Shown here: positions 17,917-26,494 of the stretch, in pieces
How positions within the stretch are numbered: the stretch's first letter is position 1
Layout: the number at the start of each line of letters is the position of its first letter
Source: Deltaproteobacteria bacterium
GTDB taxonomy: Bacteria > Desulfobacterota > Syntrophia > Syntrophales > JAIPED01
Assembly (NCBI GenBank): GCA_021737325.1
Contig: JAIPED010000004.1
Span: 1-56,264 of the forward strand
Length of the DNA stretch: 56,264 nt
Reading direction: 5' to 3'
Notes under the pieces: model-generated
What the model saw: the letters and a program-made list of their open reading frames with translations, nothing else
The model's database searches: none
What the model was told of the DNA's origin: nothing
Made by a program: the position numbers and the translations under genes

Positions 17917-18892
17917 CGGAAAGATGGAAGCATCGCTAACTTTTGACAATAACGAATACCTACAACGACTCTTAGGCGCGCATTCGGGCAATGTGAAGCT
18001 ACTGGAAACCCTTGCTGGGGTAAAAATAGCCGTGCAGGGAAACAGGTTATACATCGTCGGGGAAAAAATCTCCGTTCTATTAGCGCAAAGCCTCCTCTCT
18101 CAGCTCTACGGTATCGTGGAAAAGGGCTATCCGCTATACGCTACCGATGTTGACCATGCACATCGCATCCTCTCGCAAAATTCCCGCGCTAAGATTGAAG
18201 ATATATTTTTGGATAAAGTTTTTCTTTCTGCTAAAAAAAACATCATCGCTCCGAAGAGCTTGGCGCAGAAAGCTTATCTAGAAGCAATGCGCAAGTATGA
18301 CATGGTCTTTAGCATTGGCCCTGCAGGCACGGGAAAAACATATTTGGCAATGGCAATGGCGGTCTCCTTTTTAATGAACAAAAAGGTGGAGCGCATTGTG
18401 CTGGCGCGTCCCGCCGTGGAAGCGGGTGAAAAACTTGGCTTTTTACCCGGCGATCTTGCGGAAAAGGTTAACCCCTATCTAAGACCGCTTTACGACGCCC
18501 TCTACGACATGTTGGATTTGGAAAAAGCTACCGCCTTGATACAAAAGGGCATAGTGGAAGTCGCACCGCTTGCCTTTATGCGGGGGCGGACGCTCAACGA
18601 TGCCTTTGTTATCCTTGACGAGGCGCAAAACACAACGACGGAACAGATGAAGATGTTTCTAACCAGATTAGGGTTCGGCTCCAAGGCAGTCATTACGGGA
18701 GATATAACACAGATAGACCTGCCTAGCGGCAAGACCTCAGGATTACGAAATGCCCAAATGGTGCTAAAGGGTATCAACGGCGTTCATTTTGTGGAATTTA
18801 GCGAGGTGGATGTTGTCCGGCACCCCTTGGTACAGGAAATTATCAAAGCTTATGCCCAAAAAACTGCCCGGGAGCAGAAGAAGGAAATATGA
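17906..18892 (+). CDS. PhoH family ATPase
   Basis: The 328-residue PhoH/YbeZ-type protein has Walker A GPAGTGKT at about 138-145, Walker B ILDEAQNTT and the conserved LARPAVEAGEKLGFLPGDL. PhoH-type proteins are linked to RNA metabolism and are typically encoded with ybeY, as here. A TTG at 17897 or an ATG at 17906 could start it; I chose ATG because GAGG lies just upstream. It overlaps the end of the M16 gene and overlaps pgpH by four bases. Confidence 0.92.
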   Translation: MATNGKMEASLTFDNNEYLQRLLGAHSGNVKLLETLAGVKIAVQGNRLYIVGEKISVLLAQSLLSQLYGIVEKGYPLYATDVDHAHRILSQNSRAKIEDIFLDKVFLSAKKNIIAPKSLAQKAYLEAMRKYDMVFSIGPAGTGKTYLAMAMAVSFLMNKKVERIVLARPAVEAGEKLGFLPGDLAEKVNPYLRPLYDALYDMLDLEKATALIQKGIVEVAPLAFMRGRTLNDAFVILDEAQNTTTEQMKMFLTRLGFGSKAVITGDITQIDLPSGKTSGLRNAQMVLKGINGVHFVEFSEVDVVRHPLVQEIIKAYAQKTAREQKKEI

Positions 18893-21243
18893 ACAGAGCG
18901 GATGTTTTTTTAGATAAAATTCTTCTGAATGCAAGGAAACTGCTGAAATCGGCCAATCTCTTTGATAACAAAAACTCCTTCAAGCATTACCGAACCGTTG
19001 TTCTGTTGGTGATGGCTTTCTTGGTAACCATATTGCTCTCCCCGCGACTAAATATCACCATGCCGAGCTACAAGATGGGGATGGTGGCCAAAAAGGATAT
19101 TGTGGCCACCCATGATTTCTCCGTTTTTGACCGCAAAACCCATGAATTGGAAAAAGTGGAGGTACTCAAGGGCGTTAATCTCGTTTATGACTACAACCCC
19201 GATGTTACTTTAGCCGTCTATTCACGCCTGAGGAATACCCTTCCTGTATTTGGCAAACTATATCAACAACTGCTTAGCGCCAACGGAGCGGAGCGCGATG
19301 TAACCATCGCCACAGCCCGCGAAGAGATAGAAGAATCCTTAGCGATAACCCTCACCGATGATGAATACGCCGTTCTCTTTGCCCAAAAATTTCACCCCCG
19401 CTTGCTGGAAAATGTTCGGTGGCAATTAGAAAAAGCCTACGGATCCAACATTCTCATCGCCGATTTGCGGCCAGAGGAAAATGAAATCCACAAGGGTATA
19501 AAAATCCGCGACAGCAGAACACAGAGGGAAACGATTAAAAAATCATGGGACAATATCCGTGATATTGAAGATGCTCGCCTCCTGCTGGCACAAAATATTA
19601 ACACCGCCCTTGCGGGAGAAGCGGCGGGAGCCAAGAAGACTGTTCTCTCCATCGCCTCCAGGATGCTTCAACCCGCGCTGGTGTATAACCTCACCGCATC
19701 GGAAAAACTCAAAGAAGAGGCCATCGCCTCCATCCCTTTGCTCTCTTTTAAGGTCTTGCAGGGTGAAATCATCGTCCGCGAAGGTGAACGGATAACGGAA
19801 ACCGATATTGATGAAATCGCGGCAATGACCAAAAACTCACAAAAAAACCGCCTGCCCTATTTGCTACTCTTTTGTGGCACCTTCGCCGTGGTTTTACTCT
19901 TTTCCAGCGTCATGTATCTGGTTTCTCGCGAGTGGTTAGGCAAGCAAGAGGATGGCGATAGGGCGGTTTTATTCATCGCGATTTGCTTGATCCTACAAGT
20001 ATTTTTGACTCGTACGGGGATATTCATCTCCAGTGCCCTAAGCCGCGCTTTCCCGCTCCTCCCCGCAGAAGTCTTTTTTCACGCGATACCCTTTGCCACC
20101 ACCACACTGGTCGTGGCGCTCTTAACCAATCGGAACCTCGCGATTAACTTTGCGATTGTTGCCTCCGTCCTTTCCTCCTCGTTCTTTGAAAACAAGCTGA
20201 CAATTGCGAGTATGTCGATGTTGGGCGGAATTATCGCGGCATACCATATAGTACAATGCCACCACCGTTCGGCATTTTTCCGTTCGGGCTTCATTCTGGG
20301 GGTGCTTAATGCGGTCCTCATCATCGCTTTTGCCATGGTAACTAACAATCTTTTTTCACTAACAACCCTGCTGACGGCGGTTATGGGAATACTTGGCGGT
20401 TTTATCACCGCGTTCCTCGTTGCGGGTTTTGTTCCCATCATGGAAAGTAGCTTCGGCTACATCACGAACATTCGCCTGTTGGAGTTGGGTAACCTCAACA
20501 ACCCCATCTTTCAGCGGATGATCCTTGAGGCCCCTGGAACCTACAACCACAGCATTATTGTTGCCTCCATGGTGGAGGCGGCAGCAGAGACAACTGGTGC
20601 CAACCCCATGCTGGCAAAAACAGCGGCGTTTTATCATGACATCGGCAAGGTGAAAAAACCCTCCTACTTTATTGAAAATAACCGCGAAGGCGAGAATCCC
20701 CACGACAAGCTGAGCCCCAAGATGAGTAGCGCGGTTATCATCGCCCATGTCAAGGAAGGGTATGAGATGGCAGAAAAAATCGGGTTGCCAAGGGCAATTG
20801 CCGAAATCATCCGCCAACACCACGGCACATCGCAGGTAAGGTTCTTTTTTAACAAAGCAAAAAACGACGCTGACCCCTCCATCCGAGCGCTTTCAGAAGA
20901 TGATTTCCGTTACCCAGGGCCAAAACCGCAAAGCAAGGAAGCGGCGCTGGTGATGCTGGCAGATGTGGTTGAGGCCTCTTCAAGAACGCTGGGCAACCCT
21001 ACCTCAGCAAGGATCGCTAGCTTGGTGCGAGAAAGGGTAACGAGGATTTTTTCCGATGGGCAGCTTGATGAGTGTCAGCTCACCATGAGTGATTTGTATA
21101 AAATAGAAAACATCTTTACCCGAGTAATAACAGGCCTGTTCCACCAGCGCATCGGCTATCCGATCGATGAGAATAACAAGAAGGCGCGACAAAAAACATC
21201 CCCCGAAACGCCAGGGATAATGAACAATGGTAATTCTGATTAA
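18889..21243 (+). CDS. 7TM-HD phosphohydrolase (PgpH/YqfF type)
   Basis: The 784-residue membrane protein has one N-terminal helix (about 35-55), a large extracytoplasmic region to about 310, a cluster of membrane helices (about 320-510) and a cytoplasmic HD domain. His583-Asp584 lie in FYHDIGKVKKPSYF, followed by HVKEGYEMAEKIGLP and IIRQHHGT. In Listeria the PgpH homologue hydrolyses c-di-AMP, so a role in cyclic dinucleotide turnover is the best inference. It sits between phoH and ybeY, a common arrangement. Confidence 0.9.
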   Translation: MNRADVFLDKILLNARKLLKSANLFDNKNSFKHYRTVVLLVMAFLVTILLSPRLNITMPSYKMGMVAKKDIVATHDFSVFDRKTHELEKVEVLKGVNLVYDYNPDVTLAVYSRLRNTLPVFGKLYQQLLSANGAERDVTIATAREEIEESLAITLTDDEYAVLFAQKFHPRLLENVRWQLEKAYGSNILIADLRPEENEIHKGIKIRDSRTQRETIKKSWDNIRDIEDARLLLAQNINTALAGEAAGAKKTVLSIASRMLQPALVYNLTASEKLKEEAIASIPLLSFKVLQGEIIVREGERITETDIDEIAAMTKNSQKNRLPYLLLFCGTFAVVLLFSSVMYLVSREWLGKQEDGDRAVLFIAICLILQVFLTRTGIFISSALSRAFPLLPAEVFFHAIPFATTTLVVALLTNRNLAINFAIVASVLSSSFFENKLTIASMSMLGGIIAAYHIVQCHHRSAFFRSGFILGVLNAVLIIAFAMVTNNLFSLTTLLTAVMGILGGFITAFLVAGFVPIMESSFGYITNIRLLELGNLNNPIFQRMILEAPGTYNHSIIVASMVEAAAETTGANPMLAKTAAFYHDIGKVKKPSYFIENNREGENPHDKLSPKMSSAVIIAHVKEGYEMAEKIGLPRAIAEIIRQHHGTSQVRFFFNKAKNDADPSIRALSEDDFRYPGPKPQSKEAALVMLADVVEASSRTLGNPTSARIASLVRERVTRIFSDGQLDECQLTMSDLYKIENIFTRVITGLFHQRIGYPIDENNKKARQKTSPETPGIMNNGNSD

Positions 21244-21667
21244 AAAACGGCACCGTAGCCTGCCCGTCGCAACAGCGAGGGTACGGGGCATCCTGAAAAC
21301 TGTTGCAGGACTACTGCAACTAAAAGACAAAGAAATCAGCGTTCTTTTTACCACCGATGAGGAAATTGGCGAGTTGAATCGCGAATATCGGGGGAAAAAT
21401 GGCGCAACGGATGTGCTCTCCTTCCCCTTGGATACAACCACTTGCACGGCGCTGGGCGACATTGTCATTTCCGTGGATACCGCCCAACGGGAAGCGTTAG
21501 CGGCAGACATTAGTTTAGACGATATGATTGATGCGCTTTTAATCCACGGGCTTTTGCATCTCTTAGGCTACGACCATGTCGGAGTTTCTCGTGCCCAGGC
21601 CAAAGAGATGCGGGCAAAAGAAGACGCGTTATTCTTCGCCATCAAGAACTACCACCTCACAAGGTAG
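21227..21667 (+). CDS. ybeY: Endoribonuclease YbeY
   Basis: This metal-dependent RNase acts in 16S rRNA 3'-end maturation and ribosome quality control. The 146-residue protein carries the family motif HGLLHLLGYDH with His107, His111 and His117 as zinc ligands. LNREYRGKNGATDVLSFP is the other conserved block. The start lies inside the 3' end of pgpH (17-base overlap), which indicates coupling. Confidence 0.94.
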   Translation: MVILIKKRHRSLPVATARVRGILKTVAGLLQLKDKEISVLFTTDEEIGELNREYRGKNGATDVLSFPLDTTTCTALGDIVISVDTAQREALAADISLDDMIDALLIHGLLHLLGYDHVGVSRAQAKEMRAKEDALFFAIKNYHLTR

Positions 21668-21694
21668 TAATGCTTATCCCGAAAGAGGTTTTTC

Positions 21695-22324
21695 GTGTTT
21701 CCTTTTCCGCCGATTTGCGTTATCGCTCCTGCCATGAAGAAATTTCTTTTTGATAAAGAGATCTATGTCATCTCTGCCGTTCCCGAAGTTCTGGTAAAAG
21801 CTATCACCGATGGGGCGCGGGTAGTGCAGCTACGAGACAAGGAAGCGCCGGAAGCGGTAATCCGCCAAAAGGCGAAGGAATTACTCTCACTGAAAAAATT
21901 CCATCAATTCGTTTTTATTATTAACGACTATCCCGAGCTTGCGGCCTCTATCGGTGCCGATGGCGTTCATATCGGGCAGGATTTTGCCACCGTTACCGCC
22001 CGCCGTATCATTGGTCCAGGAAGGATCCTCGGCAAGACCACGCATAATCTCCTCCAAGCCAACCAAGCATACCATGACGGCGCGGATTATATCTCCGCTG
22101 GACCCGTTTTTGCCACACCAACAAAACCCGGCAGGTTACCCGTTGGTTTAGAATATGTTCGGGAGGTAGCTAAGGCTGACATCGGCATCCCCTTCGTCGC
22201 GATTGGTGGTCTTGATATCCATAACGCACAGGAGGTTGTTAAAGCGGGGGCGCGGACGCTCGGCGTTGTCCGAGCCAACAATCAGATTAAAGAGCTACTA
22301 ACTATTTTGCAGGGTTACCAATGA
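21695..22324 (+). CDS. thiE: Thiamine phosphate synthase ThiE
   Basis: It joins the pyrimidine and thiazole halves of thiamine phosphate. The protein (209 residues from GTG) has VVQLRDKEAPEAVI, the pyrophosphate-binding INDYPELAASIGADGVHIGQ, ISAGPVFATPTKPGR and VAIGGLDIHNAQEVVKAGA. I prefer the GTG at 21695 because AAGAGG lies six bases upstream. The ATG at 21734 (196 residues) is closer to family length but lacks a ribosome binding site. The stop overlaps thiS by four bases. No TPP riboswitch is visible upstream. Confidence 0.92.
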   Translation: MFPFPPICVIAPAMKKFLFDKEIYVISAVPEVLVKAITDGARVVQLRDKEAPEAVIRQKAKELLSLKKFHQFVFIINDYPELAASIGADGVHIGQDFATVTARRIIGPGRILGKTTHNLLQANQAYHDGADYISAGPVFATPTKPGRLPVGLEYVREVAKADIGIPFVAIGGLDIHNAQEVVKAGARTLGVVRANNQIKELLTILQGYQ

Positions 22325-22521
22325 CGATTATTCTCAATGGAATTACAACGGAAATCCCGTGCCAGATAACCATAAAAGAAATGCTCTCCTTGCAGGAAAT
22401 TGATGCGAAACTGGCGATTGTGGAAATAAACGAAAAAATCATCAACCGAAATTTGTGGCAGGAAACCTTGCTCTGTAAAGGGGATAAGGTGGAATTAATG
22501 TCGCTGGTGGGCGGAGGATAG
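22321..22521 (+). CDS. thiS: Sulfur carrier protein ThiS
   Basis: This 66-residue beta-grasp protein ends in the essential Gly-Gly (LMSLVGGG). The terminal glycine is adenylated and thiocarboxylated to deliver sulfur to the thiazole ring. N-terminal MTIILNGITTEIP and the internal KLAIVEINEKIINRNLW match the family. The adenylyltransferase ThiF is not encoded in this window. Confidence 0.93.
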   Translation: MTIILNGITTEIPCQITIKEMLSLQEIDAKLAIVEINEKIINRNLWQETLLCKGDKVELMSLVGGG

Positions 22522-22522
22522 G

Positions 22523-23311
22523 GTGGAAAATAGGATAAACGATGAATTTATAATTGGCGGGCGCAGTTTCCATAGCCGCTTTTTGTTGGGCACTGGCAAG
22601 TTTGGGAACAAACAGGTTATGCGTGAAGCGATCATTGCATCCCAGACGGAGATAGTTACCGTAGCACTACGCAGAATCGATACGCAAAAAAACCCAGAAA
22701 ACATCGTTTCTTTTATCCCTGATGGTGTTGTGCTGATGGTGAACACTTCTGGCGCACACAACGCCAAGGAGGCTATTCGCATTGCCAAGATCGCACGGGA
22801 AGCTGGTTATGGAGACTGGGTTAAAATTGAGGTGATTAACGACGCGAAGTATCTCCTTCCCGATAACGAGGAAACGCTAAAAGCCACGGAAGCATTGGCA
22901 AATGATGGCTTTATCGTTTTGCCCTACTTTCACCCTGATTTGTATTTTGCCCGTAGCCTCGTTGCCGCTGGCGCCGCCGCCATTATGCCCCTTGGCTCGC
23001 TGATTGGCTCTAATCAAGGGTTGAAAATGGAAATGATTATCACTGTTATCGTTGAAGAAATCACGGAAGTGCCGATAATCGTTGATGCGGGAATCGGTAG
23101 TGCCACCGACGCGGCACGGGCGATGGAAATTGGCGCGGATGCCGTTCTTGCCAACACCGCTGTTGCCATCGCCGAGAATCCCGTGATGATGGCACGCTCC
23201 CTTGCTTTAGCGGTAAGCGCGGGACGCATGGGCTTTCTGGCCAAGGGAGGAAGAACGAGCATGATGAGGGCGCAAGCTTCCTCGCCTTTGGATGGGCTAC
23301 TCAATGGATAG
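22523..23311 (+). CDS. thiG: Thiazole synthase ThiG
   Basis: It forms the thiazole phosphate from deoxyxylulose 5-phosphate, ThiS-thiocarboxylate and dehydroglycine. The 262-residue protein has FLLGTGKFGNKQVM, the Schiff-base lysine region VKIEVINDAKYLLPDN, PLGSLIGSNQG and IVDAGIGSATDAARAMEIGA. The start is a GTG with GGAGG upstream inside thiS. It overlaps thiH. Confidence 0.95.
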   Translation: MENRINDEFIIGGRSFHSRFLLGTGKFGNKQVMREAIIASQTEIVTVALRRIDTQKNPENIVSFIPDGVVLMVNTSGAHNAKEAIRIAKIAREAGYGDWVKIEVINDAKYLLPDNEETLKATEALANDGFIVLPYFHPDLYFARSLVAAGAAAIMPLGSLIGSNQGLKMEMIITVIVEEITEVPIIVDAGIGSATDAARAMEIGADAVLANTAVAIAENPVMMARSLALAVSAGRMGFLAKGGRTSMMRAQASSPLDGLLNG

Positions 23312-24296
23312 TATTCCTGAATTGCACGGCATTGCCTCCCTCACCCCCGCTTCTAGGGAATCCCTTATTCGCAAGGCCTATGAGGTTAAACGCCAGTACT
23401 TTGGCGATACCATTAGCCTGTATGCGCCGATCTACCTTGCCAATTTCTGTGAGAACGCCTGCCGCTACTGCGGCTTCCACACCGCGGCAACAATCCGTCG
23501 TAAAAGCCTCAATGAAGAGGAAATCGTCAATGAGTGCCAGGCTCTCTTTGATGCAGGCTTGCAAAGCGTTCTCCTGCTGACGGGAGAATCGCGTCAGCAA
23601 TCATCACCGCAATACATTCGCCATGCCGTAAAAATCGCGGGCAGGTTTTTCCCTCAGATAGCTCTGGAGGTCTATCCGTTAACGGTAGAAGAATATGCCG
23701 ATATGCGCCAAGCGGGGATTGATGGTGTTACCATCTATCAAGAAACCTATGACCAAAAAAGGTATGCAGAATTGCACCTCTCAGGACCTAAAAGAGATTA
23801 TGCCTATCGCTTAAAAACCCCCGAAAGGGTTGCTCTAGCGGGAATAAGACAGATTTCCCTAGGGGTGTTGTTGGGGCTTGCCGATTGGCGCGATGATTTG
23901 CCGTTGCTTTTTGCCCATTTGCGTTATCTGGAAAAAAAATATCCCGGCGTGGAGTACTCTCTTTCCTTTCCCCGCCTGCGTCAAATAACCGCCGATGATA
24001 CCCAATACTTCAGCATCAGCGATGACGAGTTATTGGCCGTTATCGCCACCGCTCGCATCCTCTTTCCCCGTATTGGCATTAACATCTCCACCAGAGAAGC
24101 CGCTGCCTTTCGGGACAAAGCAATCTTTGCCGGGGCTACCCGCATTTCGGCGGGTTCTTCTACGGTTGTCGGCGGCTACGCCAACGGCAAGAGCGATGAG
24201 GGGCAATTCGCGGTGAGCGATACCCGCCCCGCACAAACAATCAAAACAATGCTCAAACAAAAGGCGATGGATCCAGTCATTACCGACTGGCGATAA
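23292..24296 (+). CDS. thiH: 2-iminoacetate synthase ThiH (radical SAM)
   Basis: It cleaves tyrosine to dehydroglycine for ThiG under anaerobic conditions. The 334-residue protein has the radical SAM motif Cys53-x3-Cys57-x2-Cys60 in CENACRYCGFH and the ThiH-type VTIYQETYD and SLSFPRLR blocks. It is somewhat short at the N-terminus compared with better-known ThiH proteins. Starts at 23292 and 23304 are both ATG and neither has a strong ribosome binding site, so coupling to thiG is likely. Use of ThiH rather than ThiO fits an anaerobe. Confidence 0.93.
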   Translation: MGYSMDSIPELHGIASLTPASRESLIRKAYEVKRQYFGDTISLYAPIYLANFCENACRYCGFHTAATIRRKSLNEEEIVNECQALFDAGLQSVLLLTGESRQQSSPQYIRHAVKIAGRFFPQIALEVYPLTVEEYADMRQAGIDGVTIYQETYDQKRYAELHLSGPKRDYAYRLKTPERVALAGIRQISLGVLLGLADWRDDLPLLFAHLRYLEKKYPGVEYSLSFPRLRQITADDTQYFSISDDELLAVIATARILFPRIGINISTREAAAFRDKAIFAGATRISAGSSTVVGGYANGKSDEGQFAVSDTRPAQTIKTMLKQKAMDPVITDWR

Positions 24297-24327
24297 AACG
24301 CCCAAGATTAAAACCAGGAGGAAAGAA

Positions 24328-25119
24328 ATGGAATTGCAAGAACTGTTTTCCCTGAAAGGCAAGGTCGCCCTGATTACCGGAGGGGCGCGAGGTATTGGCA
24401 AATTTATCGCCACAGGAATGGCGGAAGCGGGAGCGGATGTTATCCTCGCCTCGCGCAAAGAAAAAAATCTCACCGCCGTTTGCGCGGAGTTAACCGAGCG
24501 CTATCGGATAAAAGCGCTACCCCTTGCTTGCGATATCACCAAGGATGAGGATATTGCCAAACTTGTTGTGGAAAGTTTGGAAAAGATGGGAAAAATTGAC
24601 ATCCTGGTAAATAATTCGGGAGCAACATGGGGGGCACCCACGCTGGATTTTCCTCTGGAGCGCTGGGATCAGCTCTTCAACACGAATGTCCGCGGCGTCT
24701 GGATTTTAACCCAGCAGGTGGCACGGGCAATGCGCGCCGCAGGCAATGGTGGCTCTATTATCAACATTTCTTCGGTTATGGGTTTTCGCGGTTCGGAAGA
24801 AAGCGTACATCCCGCCGTCGCTTACAACTCCACCAAGGCGGCGCTCAATGTACTGACGATGAACCTCGCCGTCAAACTCTCGCCGTATAAAATCAGGGTA
24901 AATGCCATCGCACCAGGGTTTTTCCGTACGGACATGATGTCATATATCGAAAAACCCGAATTCAAACCCGCATTAGATGCCGTACTAAACACCATTCCGT
25001 TACGGCGCATCGGCGATACTGATGATATTAAAGGTGTCGCGGTGTTTTTGGCTTCCGCGGCGGCGGCTTATGTTACGGGGCATATCCTGATTGCCGATGG
25101 CGGCTTGCTGGCAAAATAA
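24328..25119 (+). CDS. Short-chain dehydrogenase/reductase (SDR)
   Basis: The 263-residue NAD(P)-dependent oxidoreductase has the Rossmann motif TGGARGIG near residue 17, NNSG at about 93 and catalytic Ser, Tyr and Lys in INISSVMGF and AYNSTKAA. IRVNAIAPGFFRTDM and the C-terminal VTGHILIADGG are typical of classical SDRs of the gluconate-dehydrogenase/FabG-like group. An AGGAGG site precedes it. The substrate cannot be assigned; it follows the thi genes by 31 bases but has no known thiamine role. Confidence 0.9.
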   Translation: MELQELFSLKGKVALITGGARGIGKFIATGMAEAGADVILASRKEKNLTAVCAELTERYRIKALPLACDITKDEDIAKLVVESLEKMGKIDILVNNSGATWGAPTLDFPLERWDQLFNTNVRGVWILTQQVARAMRAAGNGGSIINISSVMGFRGSEESVHPAVAYNSTKAALNVLTMNLAVKLSPYKIRVNAIAPGFFRTDMMSYIEKPEFKPALDAVLNTIPLRRIGDTDDIKGVAVFLASAAAAYVTGHILIADGGLLAK

Positions 25120-25189
25120 CTTTTTTGCGGTTTAGCGGTGGAGGCTCTCGCCTGACAGACAATTGTAAAGCAAGAAGAATAGAGAAGCA

Positions 25190-26026
25190 ATGAGCAGTAG
25201 CGGCTGGTCAAGATTGCTGAAAAACCGTATGGCGCTATCAGGACTAATTATCGTTGGTTCTGTTTGCGCCATTGCGTTGTTGGCAGAAACCTTGGCGCCT
25301 TACTGTCCCAACGCTATTGATGTTCACTCCATCCTGCTCCCACCTTCGTTTACACATCCCTTGGGTACGGATCAACTTGGCAGGGATGTTCTCTCACGCA
25401 TGATCTGGGGTGCAGAAATTTCCTTGAAGGTCGGATTGGTGGCAACGGGGCTTTCCCTCGTTATCGGTACAATGCTGGGCATGCTTGCTGGCTACTACGG
25501 CGGGTGGGTGGATTCGTTAATAATGAGGTTTGTGGATATCATGCTCTGCTTTCCCTCGCTGTTTTTGGTGCTGGCGGTCATCGCCTTCCTGGAACCCTCC
25601 ATCATCAACATTATGGTGGTTATCGGCTTAACAAGCTGGATGGGGATTGCCCGTTTGGTACGGGCGGATTTCATTTCGCTCAAGGAAAGAGATTTCGTGC
25701 TCGCCGCTCGCGCCGTTGGCGCAAGCGATATGCGCATCATCTTTCACCATATCCTGCCCAACGCGATGGCTTCCATCCTTGTTGCCGCCACGCTGGGGGT
25801 GGCGGGGGCAATTCTGGCGGAATCGGCATTGAGCTTTCTCGGAATTGGGGTACAACCACCAACGCCCAGTTGGGGTAATATCCTCATGGGGGGTAAGGAT
25901 AACATGGATATTGCGTGGTGGCTTTCAGTGTTCCCAGGATTAGCGATAGTAATAACCGTTATCGCCTACAATCTGCTAGGCGAAGGCATCCGCGATGCCC
26001 TCGATCCTAGGATTATCGATAGATAA
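25190..26026 (+). CDS. ABC transporter permease, DppC/OppC type (orphan)
   Basis: This 278-residue inner-membrane permease belongs to the dipeptide/oligopeptide/nickel family. It has an N-terminal helix, the HPLGTDQLGRDVLSRMIWGA signature, several further membrane segments and the EAA-loop region ERDFVLAARAVGASDMRIIFHHILPN that contacts the ATPase. Such permeases need a DppB partner, ATPases and a binding protein, and none is encoded nearby. Right after it lies a MITE cluster, so an operon break or rearrangement is possible. Confidence 0.9.
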   Translation: MSSSGWSRLLKNRMALSGLIIVGSVCAIALLAETLAPYCPNAIDVHSILLPPSFTHPLGTDQLGRDVLSRMIWGAEISLKVGLVATGLSLVIGTMLGMLAGYYGGWVDSLIMRFVDIMLCFPSLFLVLAVIAFLEPSIINIMVVIGLTSWMGIARLVRADFISLKERDFVLAARAVGASDMRIIFHHILPNAMASILVAATLGVAGAILAESALSFLGIGVQPPTPSWGNILMGGKDNMDIAWWLSVFPGLAIVITVIAYNLLGEGIRDALDPRIIDR

Positions 26027-26152
26027 AGACCACCGCACAACCTATTCCTCCAAACAGTAACGAAAGAAGGAGCTTGTCTGCTGGTTAAAATAATCAAAAT
26101 ATTTTAAGCACATCTGGATGCGTCATTCTATTGCATTTTGTTTTTTGCGGTT

Positions 26153-26394
26153 GCCCGCTGGAGCCTGCACTCGTGGAAACGGGTGCGGGAATGACGCTCG
26201 GAAGCAAAGAGGTACAGTTGTGCAAGAGTCTTTTTCGATAGCCAAAGACTCTTGCACAACTGCAACACTTTCCTTGTTGTGGTCATTACCGCGAAAGCGG
26301 GAATCCAGAGGTGTTGGAAATGTTTCAGCTATTTTCTTTAATCGAGGAGCCTTTTCTTCCGTTGGTGTTTGATAAACGAGTTGCGCAAGGGTCC
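26153..26394. repeat. MITE-like repeat, composite copy B
   Basis: The complete-looking unit spans 26244-26394. On the minus strand it starts GGACCCTTGCGCAACT and ends AGTTGTGCAAGAGTCTTT, with a CTAA flank outside the first end. In place of the palindrome seen in copies A and C it carries a version of the common ATTCCCGCTTTCGCGGTAAT repeat. A second, partial unit in the other orientation occupies about 26153-26233 and keeps the copy A/C-type palindrome. The two units meet head to head, separated by ten bases. This explains most of the 469-base gap between the permease and the membrane protein. Confidence 0.75.
26215..26262. repeat. Perfect 19-bp inverted repeat with 10-base loop
   Basis: CAGTTGTGCAAGAGTCTTT (26215-26233) is exactly repeated in inverse at 26244-26262. 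It arises from two abutting terminal repeats of the MITE units and would form a very stable hairpin or cruciform. It may also stop transcription leaving the permease gene. Confidence 0.85.
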
Positions 26395-26494
26395 TTAGCC
26401 AACAAGACGAAAACAAGCGCAACAGCATACTTTTACGGAGGTTGATCTGCCATCCTTTAAGCAGTCAAGCGCTCTGTCGCCATTGCAAAAGCGA

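Noticed and set aside
21661-21734. TPP riboswitch upstream of thiE
   Set aside because: Only about 27 bases separate ybeY and the GTG start, and no THI-element core was recognised.
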